From Myxococcales bacterium (GTDB lineage Bacteria > Myxococcota > Myxococcia > Myxococcales > JAJYLH01), in assembly GCA_021787845.1 (NCBI GenBank), contig JAJYLH010000015.1, positions 1 to 64,000 of the forward strand: DNA of 64,000 nucleotides, in the 5' to 3' direction. Under the pieces are notes generated by a model that worked only from the letters and a program-made list of their open reading frames with translations, was not told the DNA's origin and did no database searches. Within the stretch, counting starts at the first letter, position 1. Every line of letters begins with the position of its first letter. The position numbers and the translations under genes are program-made. Of the stretch, positions 10,639 through 20,071 are shown one piece after another.

Positions 10639-12081
10639 TTAATACTGCCCCCACGCGCCGGACAGCGATACGTCGGCGACGTCGATCTGCGCGTGGTAGT
10701 CGCCGTTGCCGACGATGGAGACGTCCGCCGCGGGAAGGTTCGGCGCGCTCTGCTGGACCGCGCTGTCGCGCACCTGCCGGTCCGGCTGGAAGAAATGCGC
10801 GTAGGCGACCACGAGCTGGTAGCCGCCGAGGGCGAAGCCCAGCCCGACCGACGCGGAGAGGCGTTCCCAGTTCGCCTGGTCGAGGGCGGTGTAGCTCGAC
10901 GGGACCGCACTCGTCTCCCCGAGCACGCCCGCGCGGACCGTGAGAAAGCTCAAGGCGGACGCGAGCGTCCCCGGCCGGAAGACGCCGCCGAACCGGAGGC
11001 TCTGGGCATCCTGGAGCCCTTTCACGAGGCGGCTCGGCTGCACCTTTGTCGTGCCGCTGTCGCTGACGATGGAAACGTCGTGCGGGTCGAGCTCGATGGC
11101 GTCGTAGCGGCTCCAGGCGTCGTAGGTGAAGTCGAGCTCCAGGTCGAACGCCGGCCGGGAGAGCTTCAGCCCGGCGCGAGCGATCCAGGGGAACTTGACG
11201 ACGAGGTCCGCCTGGTTGCCCTTCTGCGTCGCCTTCGCCACGGTCAGCGCCGGACCGTTGGTGAGGGTCATCGTCCCGTGGGCGTGGATGTCGCTCGGCA
11301 ATTCGAAGCTCGCGCCGACCGCGAGGCCGAAGGGAAGCGCGTAGGAGGCGCCCAGCGTTGCCGACGGCGTGAAGGCGCTCGTCGCGTCGACGGCGAGGTC
11401 CGCGTCCCAGCCCGCGTTCTCGCCGGCCGTGTTCGGGTTCCCGTAGATCGCCTGCTTGGAGACGAAGTGCGCGTACTGGCCGCGAAAGGTGACGCCCAAG
11501 TCGAGCTTCCTCATCAGGCACACGGCGACGCCGAGGTCGAAGGTGTAGACGAGCGAGTCGTTGGAGATGAGCGAATAGCGCTGCGGCGCTTCTCTCGCGA
11601 CCTCGCCGGCGTAGGTGCCGCCCTTGCGGTAGCTCCCGCTGTCGTCGCGCGGGTAGATGGCGAGCGGATCGGGAAACGCGAGCCCCGTGTAGCCGCTGGC
11701 CGGATGCCCTCCGAGAGCGATGGTGAAGGGCACCGGCAGGCGGGTCAGCGCATAGGAGAGGCCGAACATCGGCGCGATGGTCGGGCCGCCCGCGTTCGAC
11801 ACCGGGAGCCAGCCGTCTTCGTTCGAGCCGTCCGCGTTCAGCCGCTGGAAGGTGAGCTTCTCCTGCACCGCGCGCAGGTCGATGAGGGCCCGAAAGCCCT
11901 TCTGCTGGGCGAGGCCGGCGGGGTTGTAGGTGAGCGCGGTCGCGTCGGTGGGCGACGCCGCTCCCGTGGAGCCCGAGGCGAGCTCGGCCGCGCCCAGATC
12001 CGGAATGTCCAGGCCCGAGCCCCACGCGGCGCCGGGCAGGAGGGCGAACAGGGTCGCGACGAAGAGCGCAGGCCGGAGCAT
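10639..12081 (-). CDS. Outer-membrane beta-barrel transport protein, OmpP1/FadL/TodX family
   Basis: A 480-residue predicted outer-membrane barrel for uptake of hydrophobic compounds such as long-chain fatty acids. The signal peptide (LRPALFVATLFALLPGAAWG) is followed by the family N-terminal plug region, including TALTYNPAGLAQ. Alternating aromatic/hydrophobic beta-strands run to the end, and the C-terminus SLSGAWGQY is barrel-like. ATG 12081 is chosen over a TTG three codons upstream; neither has a strong ribosome-binding site. It diverges from the alpha/beta-hydrolase lipoprotein across about 160 bp. The thiolase elsewhere in the window would fit fatty-acid use, but that link is only suggestive. 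Confidence 0.85.
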   Translation of the reverse strand: MLRPALFVATLFALLPGAAWGSGLDIPDLGAAELASGSTGAASPTDATALTYNPAGLAQQKGFRALIDLRAVQEKLTFQRLNADGSNEDGWLPVSNAGGPTIAPMFGLSYALTRLPVPFTIALGGHPASGYTGLAFPDPLAIYPRDDSGSYRKGGTYAGEVAREAPQRYSLISNDSLVYTFDLGVAVCLMRKLDLGVTFRGQYAHFVSKQAIYGNPNTAGENAGWDADLAVDATSAFTPSATLGASYALPFGLAVGASFELPSDIHAHGTMTLTNGPALTVAKATQKGNQADLVVKFPWIARAGLKLSRPAFDLELDFTYDAWSRYDAIELDPHDVSIVSDSGTTKVQPSRLVKGLQDAQSLRFGGVFRPGTLASALSFLTVRAGVLGETSAVPSSYTALDQANWERLSASVGLGFALGGYQLVVAYAHFFQPDRQVRDSAVQQSAPNLPAADVSIVGNGDYHAQIDVADVSLSGAWGQY

Positions 12082-12241
12082 GCTTCGCAAATTAGCACGG
12101 CGGTCTGCATCCTTCGACGAGGCGGGCCGCTGTTCCGCTCGCGTCCGAATCGTCCAGAGATGCTTGCGCGTGCGCCGGGTCCGGTCCGATACTGCCGGCC
12201 TTTCGTGGCGGGAAGGGGCCTCGAAGGAAAGGCGGTTTGCG

Positions 12242-14467
12242 ATGCGTCACGCGCTTCCGATCGTCCTCGTCGCCGGCTTGGCCGTCGTCGGCTGCTCCAA
12301 CGGACCCAGCTCGACCGGCACGCCCGACGGCGGCAACGGGAATCATCCCGACGCCGGGGCCACCGGGACCGGTCCTGCCATCCTCGGTCACTCGGATTGC
12401 GATCCGCTCGGCGAAGGGCAGTGCGGCTACCCCTTCCCGTCGGACGTCTACCTCTCCGCCGACCCGGCGAACCCGGGCCAGAAGCGCGTCGAGTTCGGCG
12501 ACGCCACGCTGCCGATGTTCTCGCACACCCGGATGTCCAAGGCGGCCTACGAAGACCACGACGGCTGGAGCCCGGGCGTCACCATCCTCGCGAACCTGCC
12601 CGGCGCCACGACCACGGGCCTGCCCTTGCCGGACAACACCAACGCTGACGGGCACGGCTCCGACCAATCGGGCCTCGCCTTGAGCGTGACCACCGCCTCG
12701 CCGACGATTCTGCTCGACACCTCGACCGACCCGCCGACCCTGGTGCCGCACTGGGCCGAGCTCGACATGTCGACCGAAGACGACACCGACCGCGCCTTCA
12801 TGATTCGTCCGGCGGTGCGGCTGAAGGACGCGACCCGGTACATCGTCGCCATCCGGCACGTGAAGGACACGAACGGCCACGACCTGCCGGCGCCGGCGGT
12901 GTTCCAGGCGCTGCGCGATGGCACCGCGTCGAACGACCCCTCGGTCGCGCCGCGCCGCTCGCTCTACGACGACCCGGCGACCGGCATCTTCGCGCTCCTG
13001 AAGAAGGCCGGCATCGACAAGACCGACCTCCAGCTCGCCTGGGATTTCACCACCGCGAGCAGAGAGAACAACACGCAGGACATGGTGGTGATGCGCGACA
13101 AGGCCCTGGCAGCGCTGCCGCAGGACGGGCCCGACTACAAGATTCTGAGCGTGGATCAAAACCCGAACTCGTACATCGCGACCCGCATCCGGGGGACCTT
13201 CCGGGTTCCGTTCTTCCTGACCCAGCTCGACCCCGACGGCGCCAAGTTGAACCGTGGGTCGGACGGGCTGCCGGCGCAGAACGGCTGGCGGGACTTCCCG
13301 TTCGAGGTGCAGATTCCGGTCTCCGTCGCGCAGGGCACCGGCGGCGCTCCAGTCCTGGAGCAGGGCCACGGCCTCCTTGGCGACATGACGGAAGGCGATG
13401 GCAGCTACTTCGCGCAGTTCGCGAACGAGAAGAAATACGTGACCGTCGCGGTCGACCTGATCGGGATGGCCCACGACGACAACGGCTGGGCGCAGATCGA
13501 CGCGAGCAAGCCGGCGTGGGCGGACGACAAGAACGACAGCGCCGCCTGGGACGACGAGGACTTCATCAAGAAGATCGTCACCGGCGACATCGGCCGTTTC
13601 CGGGAGAGCGTCGACCGGCAGCACCAGGGCCTGTTGAACGAGCTGGTCGCGATGCGGCTCATGATGGGCAAGTTCCGAAACGATCCCGCGATGCAGGTCG
13701 GCAGCGACCACCATTCGGTCGTCGACCTCTCGCAGGGCGTCTACTGGCGCGGCGACAGCCAGGGCGGCATCCTCGGCGCGACCTACATGGCCCTGACCAC
13801 CGACGTCACCCGCGGCTACCTCGGCGAGCCGGGCATGCCCTACAGCGTCCTCTTGAACCGGTCGGTCGACTTCGGCGAGTTCTTCGACATCCTCCAGTAC
13901 ACCTACAACTCGGCGCGCGACCTCCAACTCGCGATGGGCCTGTTGCAGATGCAGTGGGACCGGGCCGAGCCCGACGGGTACGCGCCGTACATCACCTCGA
14001 ACACCCTGCCGAACACGCCCACCCACTACGTGCTGATGAACGACGCGCTCGGCGACCACCAGGTGACGCCGCTGGGCGCGCACGTGATGGAGCGGGCGCT
14101 CCAAGCGAAGAACCTGAAGCCGGTGGTGCGCGAGGTGTGGGGCGTCGACGACGCGGACGAGGTCGACGACAGCGCTACCGCCGACCCATCGGCGATGGGC
14201 GACGCGATGACCGAGTTCGACTTCAGCCTCCCGGCGGCGCCGGTTAGCAACGTGCCGCCGAGCCCCGCCGCCGGCCAGTCACAGAACGCGTTCGACGGCG
14301 AGGACCCGCACGACAAGGTCCGCAAGACCCAGGCGGCGTTCGACCAGACGGACACTTTCCTGCGCACGGGCGTCGCCAAGAGCTTCTGCACCGCGGGCGG
14401 CACCGTCGACCCCGGTCAAGGCGCCTGCACCTGCGTCCCCGTGGACGGTCAGCCCGACAAGTGCTGA
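12242..14467 (+). CDS. Large lipoprotein with alpha/beta-hydrolase signature
   Basis: A 741-residue predicted lipoprotein: hydrophobic signal, lipobox VVGC (Cys18), then a Gly/Asp/Pro linker typical of myxobacterial lipoproteins. A nucleophile-elbow-like GDSQGG (Ser506) follows a predicted strand (VYWRGDSQGGILGATYMAL). Downstream, ALGDHQVTP (Asp605, His606) could supply the rest of a triad. A Cys-rich tail ends in C-T-C and a terminal Cys. The first 480 residues contain no domain I recognise. An esterase or lipase-like secreted activity is an inference from the motif. The start at 12242 is preceded by GGAAAGG and begins the signal peptide; the longer upstream frame overlaps the divergent gene. 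Confidence 0.8.
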   Translation: MRHALPIVLVAGLAVVGCSNGPSSTGTPDGGNGNHPDAGATGTGPAILGHSDCDPLGEGQCGYPFPSDVYLSADPANPGQKRVEFGDATLPMFSHTRMSKAAYEDHDGWSPGVTILANLPGATTTGLPLPDNTNADGHGSDQSGLALSVTTASPTILLDTSTDPPTLVPHWAELDMSTEDDTDRAFMIRPAVRLKDATRYIVAIRHVKDTNGHDLPAPAVFQALRDGTASNDPSVAPRRSLYDDPATGIFALLKKAGIDKTDLQLAWDFTTASRENNTQDMVVMRDKALAALPQDGPDYKILSVDQNPNSYIATRIRGTFRVPFFLTQLDPDGAKLNRGSDGLPAQNGWRDFPFEVQIPVSVAQGTGGAPVLEQGHGLLGDMTEGDGSYFAQFANEKKYVTVAVDLIGMAHDDNGWAQIDASKPAWADDKNDSAAWDDEDFIKKIVTGDIGRFRESVDRQHQGLLNELVAMRLMMGKFRNDPAMQVGSDHHSVVDLSQGVYWRGDSQGGILGATYMALTTDVTRGYLGEPGMPYSVLLNRSVDFGEFFDILQYTYNSARDLQLAMGLLQMQWDRAEPDGYAPYITSNTLPNTPTHYVLMNDALGDHQVTPLGAHVMERALQAKNLKPVVREVWGVDDADEVDDSATADPSAMGDAMTEFDFSLPAAPVSNVPPSPAAGQSQNAFDGEDPHDKVRKTQAAFDQTDTFLRTGVAKSFCTAGGTVDPGQGACTCVPVDGQPDKC

Positions 14468-14559
14468 TCGCTGGATAGCAGGCCGGGCGGCACGCTCGTC
14501 CCTCGAGCGCGCCTCCAAGGATGGGCGGCTCATCTCGACTCCCACCGGAAGGCCTTCGC

Positions 14560-16206
14560 GTGACCCCCCTCGAGCTGCGTGATTCCCTCGTCCGGGCGCT
14601 CACCCGTCCTCCTCGCGCGGGCTCGGTTCCCGCCGGGTACCTGGTCGATCTCGACGACGGCGGCGCCATCCTGCACCTGACCGCACGCGGGCGCGCGCTC
14701 ATCCTGTTGAGCTGGCCCGACGGGTGGAACGGGCGCGAGGCGGTCCTCGAGCGCATCTCGCGCATCGCTCAGTCGAACCCGCCGCGAACGACGGAGATGG
14801 TCGTCATCGGCGGCGGCGCCAATGCGGACGCGCTCGTCAACTCGCTCCGACTAGGCCCGCGCTTCCACGTCCACCGGCTGGAGACCGACGGCGCCCTGCG
14901 GGGGCCCCGGTGGGCACCGAAAGCGCTTCAGCTCGCCGTTCGCGCGGCGATGGCCGACCCCGCGCCGCGGCGGCTCGACGCCTCCGAGGTCTCCCAGCTC
15001 CGCACGGATTTTCGGCGGGTGGCGGTCGCCGAGCAGCAGTTCATCCAGGCGATTCAGGGGAAGCGGCCGGTCGCGACCATCGGCCTCATCGTCGCGTGCG
15101 CGGCGATCTTCCTCTTGCAGAAGCGCTGGGGGATGAGTGACTTCGCGGTCGTGCGGATGGGCGCCACCGACGGGCGGCTCGTTCGCGCGGGCGAGTGGTG
15201 GCGCGTCGTTTCCGGCGCGTTCCTGCACGGCGGCTGGGTCCACATCGGCATGAACATGTGGGCTCTCTGGGTGCTGGGGAAGTTCCTCGAGCCCTTGTTC
15301 GGCGCGCCACGGCTCCTCGTGCTCTACACGGTGAGCGCGGCGGTCGGCGGCACCTTGAGCGTGGTCGTCCACCCGCACGACCTGAGCGTCGGCGCCTCCG
15401 GCGCCATCTTCGGGCTGTTGGGCGCGCTCGCGGCGTTGTCGTTCGGCCCGTCGACGCTGCTCCCGCCGTCGATTCGCGCGAGCCTGCGCCGGACGCTGGC
15501 CTGGGTGATCCTCCTGAACGTCGGCATCTCGCTCTTGCCGGAGGTGGACGCCTTCGCGCACCTCGGCGGCGGTGTCGCTGGGCTTCTGCTCGTGCAGAGC
15601 GGGATGCTGGTCAAGGGGCTGGCACCGCAGCGGGCAGCCAGGAGCGGTCTCGGCTGGCAAGCTGCTGCGTTCGTCTCGGTCCTGGCGCTGGCGGCCCCGG
15701 TGGCGGAGGCGTTCGTTCACGGTCGACCCTGGGAGCTGGTGGGCACACCGACCCTGGTGCAGCGCCCGGTACCGGAAACCACCTTCAGCATCGGGCTGCC
15801 GGCGGAGGTTCTGCTGGCGCACGTGGGCAGATCAGGACCGGTGCAGGGGATCGTCTTCGGCGATCTCGCGAGCGGCGAGGATCCGCTGGCGGTCGAGGTC
15901 GAAGTCGAGCCGTCGACCGGGGTCATCAGCCACCGGGACTGGGCCGAGCTTGCGCGGGCGGACACCGGCGCCCGCATCGTGGCGCCTCCGTTGGAGGAGG
16001 TGCTCGGCGGTGTGGAAACGATCGTCTCCAACGAGGTGTTTCCGAATGGCATCCGGGCACTGCGCGCGGCGTCCTACCGGGCGGAGCATCACGTTCTCGT
16101 CAGCGTCCTGACCGCTCCCGATCTGCCGCCGAGCTGGAGCGGTATCGGCCGGCGCATTGTCGCCTCGGTCCGCCAGCGCGGGACGCGGGCGCCGGGGCCG
16201 AAGTAG
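14560..16206 (+). CDS. Rhomboid-family intramembrane serine protease with extra N- and C-terminal domains
   Basis: A 548-residue membrane protein. The central six-helix rhomboid core (about 165-360) has the TM2 His/Asn region (HGGWVHIGMNMW), the catalytic Ser280 in VGASGAIFG and the catalytic His334 in FAHLGGGVAG. These form the Ser-His dyad that cuts substrates inside the membrane. About 160 residues precede the core and about 180 follow a seventh hydrophobic helix; neither flank matches a domain I know. GTG 14560 is preferred because GGAAGG lies seven bases upstream; an ATG at 14521 in the same frame has AAGG touching it. The gene follows the hydrolase lipoprotein on the same strand. Confidence 0.9.
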   Translation: MTPLELRDSLVRALTRPPRAGSVPAGYLVDLDDGGAILHLTARGRALILLSWPDGWNGREAVLERISRIAQSNPPRTTEMVVIGGGANADALVNSLRLGPRFHVHRLETDGALRGPRWAPKALQLAVRAAMADPAPRRLDASEVSQLRTDFRRVAVAEQQFIQAIQGKRPVATIGLIVACAAIFLLQKRWGMSDFAVVRMGATDGRLVRAGEWWRVVSGAFLHGGWVHIGMNMWALWVLGKFLEPLFGAPRLLVLYTVSAAVGGTLSVVVHPHDLSVGASGAIFGLLGALAALSFGPSTLLPPSIRASLRRTLAWVILLNVGISLLPEVDAFAHLGGGVAGLLLVQSGMLVKGLAPQRAARSGLGWQAAAFVSVLALAAPVAEAFVHGRPWELVGTPTLVQRPVPETTFSIGLPAEVLLAHVGRSGPVQGIVFGDLASGEDPLAVEVEVEPSTGVISHRDWAELARADTGARIVAPPLEEVLGGVETIVSNEVFPNGIRALRAASYRAEHHVLVSVLTAPDLPPSWSGIGRRIVASVRQRGTRAPGPK

Positions 16207-16631
16207 ACGACCGGCCCGCGGACCACGCAGGCTAATCGGCTCCGCTTCTACCGAGCGTGAGTGCGACCCCCCTCGCGCGGCACCCTGGGCTGCCCCGGCA
16301 TCCCATCCCGAAAAATCGAACGATCGGCCGAGCGGTCGGCCAGCCACGACATCCTGCGGCGCAAGGGATTGCCTCAGCAGGCCAAGGCGCCTATCGCTTG
16401 GCGGCACCAATCGACGGGTCTGCCATGCGACCGGTGGGCGGCCGACGGCAGAATCTGCGGCTCGCGCAAAGTTCGCGCGAGAAAACACGCCGTCGGCGCA
16501 CGAATTGCGGCGGCGCTCCGAATTCCGGCCGAAAAGGACGAATCCGACGTCGGTCCGATCTGTGCATCGACACGAGAGCGACGGCCCTCGCTCCACGACG
16601 GCGCCGGACGAGAGCCAAGGAGGAGGCGTCC
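16207..16631. other. 425-bp gap, no gene recognised
   Basis: Open frames here have no recognisable motifs. The region presumably holds the promoter of the downstream monooxygenase, but no clear -35/-10 pair or repeat was seen. Confidence 0.4.
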
Positions 16632-17903
16632 ATGTTCGGCAGGCACAAGTGCGAGACGCTGGTCGCTGGCGCGGGACCGGTCGGGCTCCTGACCGCCGTG
16701 CTCCTTCGTGAGCGCGGGGTCGAGGTCGAGGTCGTCGACCAGGAAACGGGAACCGCCGGGCACAGCTACGCGGCGCTGCTCCACCCGTACTCGCTGCACC
16801 TGCTCGACGACGCGGGGCTCGTCAACGACCTGATCGCCAAGGGCGTGCGCGTTCGCACGATCGGCCTGTTCGATCGGGCGGGGGCGCACGCCCAGATGAG
16901 CTTCGACGGTCTGCCGGCCGAGTTCCCCTTCGGCCTGGTCGTTCCCCAGAGCGAGCTCGAACGGGTTCTCGAGCGCCGGATCGAGGAGCTGGGCCTGCGC
17001 GTGCGTTGGAGCCATCGGCTCGAAGCCTTCGAGATGAACGGCCAGGTCACCGCGCACGTCTCCCGCCTCGAGTCGGACACCCTCGGCTACATCGTCCAGC
17101 GCACCGGCCGCGTCGTCGCCGGCGAGCCGACCTTCGATGCCTCCTTCGTCGTCGGGGCGGACGGGCACCGCTCGCGGGTGCGTCGCGCCCTCGGCCTCGA
17201 GGTGGAGACCGCCGGACCGCAGGAGACCTACGCGGTCTTCGAGTTCGAGGCGACCGGCCTGCCCGCGGACGAGATGCGGGTCGTTCTCGGTGAGCGCACG
17301 CGCGACGTGCTGCTGCCGATGCCCGAGGGGCGGTACCGCTTCAGCTTCCAGCTCGAAGGCCGCGAGCTGTCGCTCGACGACCGGCGCAAGAGCCGCGACT
17401 GGTACGACCGGCCGGAGAGCGCCTTCGCCGATCCGACGGCCGAGCTGGCGAAGCTCGTGCACGAGCGCGCGCCCTGGTGCGAGGGGCGCCTCGGCAAGCT
17501 CCACTGGGCCGCTCTCGTCCCCTTCGGCCGCCGCCTGGCGAGCCGCTACGGCCAGGGACGCGGCTGGCTCGCGGGCGACGCGGCGCACCTGACGGGACCG
17601 GTCGGCGTCCAGAGCATGAACGTCGGCCTCTCGGAAGCGCACGAGCTCGCCTGGCGGCTGTCGGGAATCCTCCGGCACCACGCCGACTCGGCGCAGCTTG
17701 CCGAGCTGGACCGCCGCCGCCGGGCGGAGTGGCGATTCCTCTTGGGCCTCGAGGGCGGGCTGGAGTCGGACGGCGCCGAGACCTGGGTCGCTGGGAACGC
17801 GCCGCGGTTGTTGACGTGCCTGCCGGCGACCGGCGTCGAGCTCGACCATCTCGTCGGCCAAATCGGCCTGAAGAGCCGCGGGAATCCGTCGGAGCTGCAC
17901 TAG
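16632..17903 (+). CDS. FAD-dependent monooxygenase (PHBH/UbiH-like)
   Basis: A 423-residue flavoprotein aromatic hydroxylase-type enzyme. It has the N-terminal Rossmann FAD motif (LVAGAGPVGLLTAVLLRERG, GxGxxG, about 7-26). The DG motif of this class is at VVGADGHRSRVRRALG, and the second FAD-ribose GD motif is at WLAGDAAHLTGPVGVQSMN. It would use NAD(P)H and O2 to hydroxylate an unidentified substrate in the cytoplasm. ATG 16632 is fixed by a perfect AGGAGG six bases upstream and by the Rossmann start. The stop codon lies in a 14-bp tandem duplication. It is monocistronic and convergent with the pseudokinase gene. Confidence 0.9.
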   Translation: MFGRHKCETLVAGAGPVGLLTAVLLRERGVEVEVVDQETGTAGHSYAALLHPYSLHLLDDAGLVNDLIAKGVRVRTIGLFDRAGAHAQMSFDGLPAEFPFGLVVPQSELERVLERRIEELGLRVRWSHRLEAFEMNGQVTAHVSRLESDTLGYIVQRTGRVVAGEPTFDASFVVGADGHRSRVRRALGLEVETAGPQETYAVFEFEATGLPADEMRVVLGERTRDVLLPMPEGRYRFSFQLEGRELSLDDRRKSRDWYDRPESAFADPTAELAKLVHERAPWCEGRLGKLHWAALVPFGRRLASRYGQGRGWLAGDAAHLTGPVGVQSMNVGLSEAHELAWRLSGILRHHADSAQLAELDRRRRAEWRFLLGLEGGLESDGAETWVAGNAPRLLTCLPATGVELDHLVGQIGLKSRGNPSELH

Positions 17904-17920
17904 TGTAGCTGCACTAGTGT
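17893..17920. repeat. 14-bp perfect tandem duplication at gene end
   Basis: AGCTGCACTAGTGT occurs twice in a row (17893-17906 and 17907-17920). The first copy contains the TAG stop of the monooxygenase, so the second is a harmless 3' duplication. Confidence 0.8.
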
Positions 17921-18050
17921 AGCTCGTTGTAAGCCTCCTGGTTGTTCGTTTTGCGTTCGCCCTTCTCCGAAGCGGCCGCGCCCGCCGGACTGCTCATTTC
18001 AGGGTCGAGCGGGGTCGTGCAAAATGAAGGATTCTTGTGACGGGTTTTCC

Positions 18051-19427
18051 CTAATTCTGGTTTCGCCCGACGGCTTTCTGGGACTTCGGCCCGCCCGCCT
18101 TGGGAGCCGCGGCGGAGGGCGCGGCCGCGGTGCGCACGACGGCCACCCCCGGCGAGCCGTAACGGCCGTCGGGGTACGCGGCCCAGAGGTCGCCCAGGGC
18201 AGCGGCGGCGGTCTCGTACCGCTCCTCGGGCCGGTCGGCGGTCATCCGCTCGAACCAGTCGTCGATCTTCTCGCTCAGGCTCGGCGCCACCTTCGACGGG
18301 AGCGGCGAGCGCCGCCCGGGGATGTTCCCGGTCAGCGCTTCGTAGAAGAGGATGCCGAGGGCGTAGACGTCCGCCGCGGGACCGGCCGCGCCCTTCTGGA
18401 GCAGCTCCGGCGCGCGATACCCGACGGCGGCGGCGTCGACGAACGCCGGCCCTTCCCCCGAGCCGATCCGGTACAGCCGACCGAAACCGAAGTCGCCTAG
18501 CTTGGCGTTCCCCATCTCGTCGAAGAGGATGTTCTCCGCCTTCAGGTTGTGGTGGACGACGCCCCGCTCGTGCGCGAAGGCGAGCCCCGCCAGGAGCTGC
18601 GCGAACGCCCGCATCACGTCCTCCGGCGGCAGTCCCACTCCCCGGAGGCCCTCCAGCCCGGCTCGAAGGTTCCCGCCCCCGCACAGCTCGAGGACCGCGA
18701 ACGGCTGCGGCACCGTCAGGTCCAGGTCGTGGACGCCGACGATCGCCGGGTGCTTGAGCTTCGCCTGGCTCGACAGCTCCGTCTTCAGCCGCTGGACGAG
18801 CTCCTGCGGGTCCTGGTGGAACTTGCGGCTGGCCGCGTCGCGCAGCTCCTTGACCGCGATGTCGGTCCCCAAGGTCGCGTGCCGGGCGCGGTAGACGACG
18901 CCGTGCGGGCCCTGGCCGATCGGTTCGCCCCGGACGTAGAAGAGCTCGTCCTCCGCCGGGGGCACCACGGAGAGGTCGCCCGCGAGGGCGGCGAAGGTCG
19001 GGGCGGGTCCGGGCATCGGCGTCAGGTCCTCGGGTGGTGGTGGCGGCCGCGCGGTGCTGACGAGCCCGGCGAGATTCTGCCGCTCCTCTTCCTCGCTCTG
19101 AATCTCGACCACGCCGTTCTTGAGCTTGTCGGCGAAGAACTCGTCCAACTCGCCGAGCAGATGCGCTGCCGGATCCCCTTGCGCGGCGAGGTCGCCTTCC
19201 GGGGTCAGCGCCAGGGTGTGCTGGTCGCGGTCGAGCGTGACGTATCCGAACTTGCGCAAGAACTTCAGGTAGTCGGAGAACTCGAGGGTCACCGAGCTCG
19301 CGATGAAGCCGCGCACGTCGAGCATGTGCGTCGACCGGCCCTCGCGCTGACTCTCTCGCAAGTACTGGAGGATGAAGACCGCGTCCTGCCCGAGGTCGTC
19401 GCGGGTCACCAGAATCTCGGCCGGCAT
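18051..19427 (-). CDS. Predicted pseudokinase with winged-helix-like N-terminus
   Basis: A 458-residue eukaryotic-type Ser/Thr kinase homologue. Residues about 1-82 resemble a small winged-helix domain, followed by a Pro-rich linker. The kinase domain (about 163-430) keeps the glycine loop IGQGPHGVVY (170-179), Lys193 in IAVKEL, the DFG motif (312-314) and GYRAPE. However, the catalytic loop reads VVHHNLKAEN: the HRD Arg is His293 and the catalytic Asp is Asn294 (codon AAC). It can probably bind nucleotide, but phosphotransfer should be lost or very weak. No transmembrane helix is seen, so it is probably cytoplasmic. AGGGAG lies ten bases before ATG 19427. It is downstream of dut on the same strand. 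Confidence 0.88.
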   Translation of the reverse strand: MPAEILVTRDDLGQDAVFILQYLRESQREGRSTHMLDVRGFIASSVTLEFSDYLKFLRKFGYVTLDRDQHTLALTPEGDLAAQGDPAAHLLGELDEFFADKLKNGVVEIQSEEEERQNLAGLVSTARPPPPPEDLTPMPGPAPTFAALAGDLSVVPPAEDELFYVRGEPIGQGPHGVVYRARHATLGTDIAVKELRDAASRKFHQDPQELVQRLKTELSSQAKLKHPAIVGVHDLDLTVPQPFAVLELCGGGNLRAGLEGLRGVGLPPEDVMRAFAQLLAGLAFAHERGVVHHNLKAENILFDEMGNAKLGDFGFGRLYRIGSGEGPAFVDAAAVGYRAPELLQKGAAGPAADVYALGILFYEALTGNIPGRRSPLPSKVAPSLSEKIDDWFERMTADRPEERYETAAAALGDLWAAYPDGRYGSPGVAVVRTAAAPSAAAPKAGGPKSQKAVGRNQN

Positions 19428-19615
19428 CGACGTAACGCTCCCTAAAAACCCTTGAAAAAAGCCGACGCACTCTACGCGGGCGAGCGGCCGACGGTCAATT
19501 CCCGGGCGGCGAGCCCCCGCGGCTCGTTGCGCGCGCCGGAGCCTCGGTTTCTCGCGGGTCGGCGACCGGACGCCTTCTCGAAGCGCAATCCCGCGACCGG
19601 GTGAGCCGCGTCAAG

Positions 19616-20067
<452 letters not shown>

Positions 20068-20071
<4 letters not shown>

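Noticed and set aside
19440..19480. Possible Rho-independent terminator after dut (T-tract on the minus strand)
   Set aside because: The flanking GTCGGC copies are direct, not inverted, so no stem forms before the T-tract.
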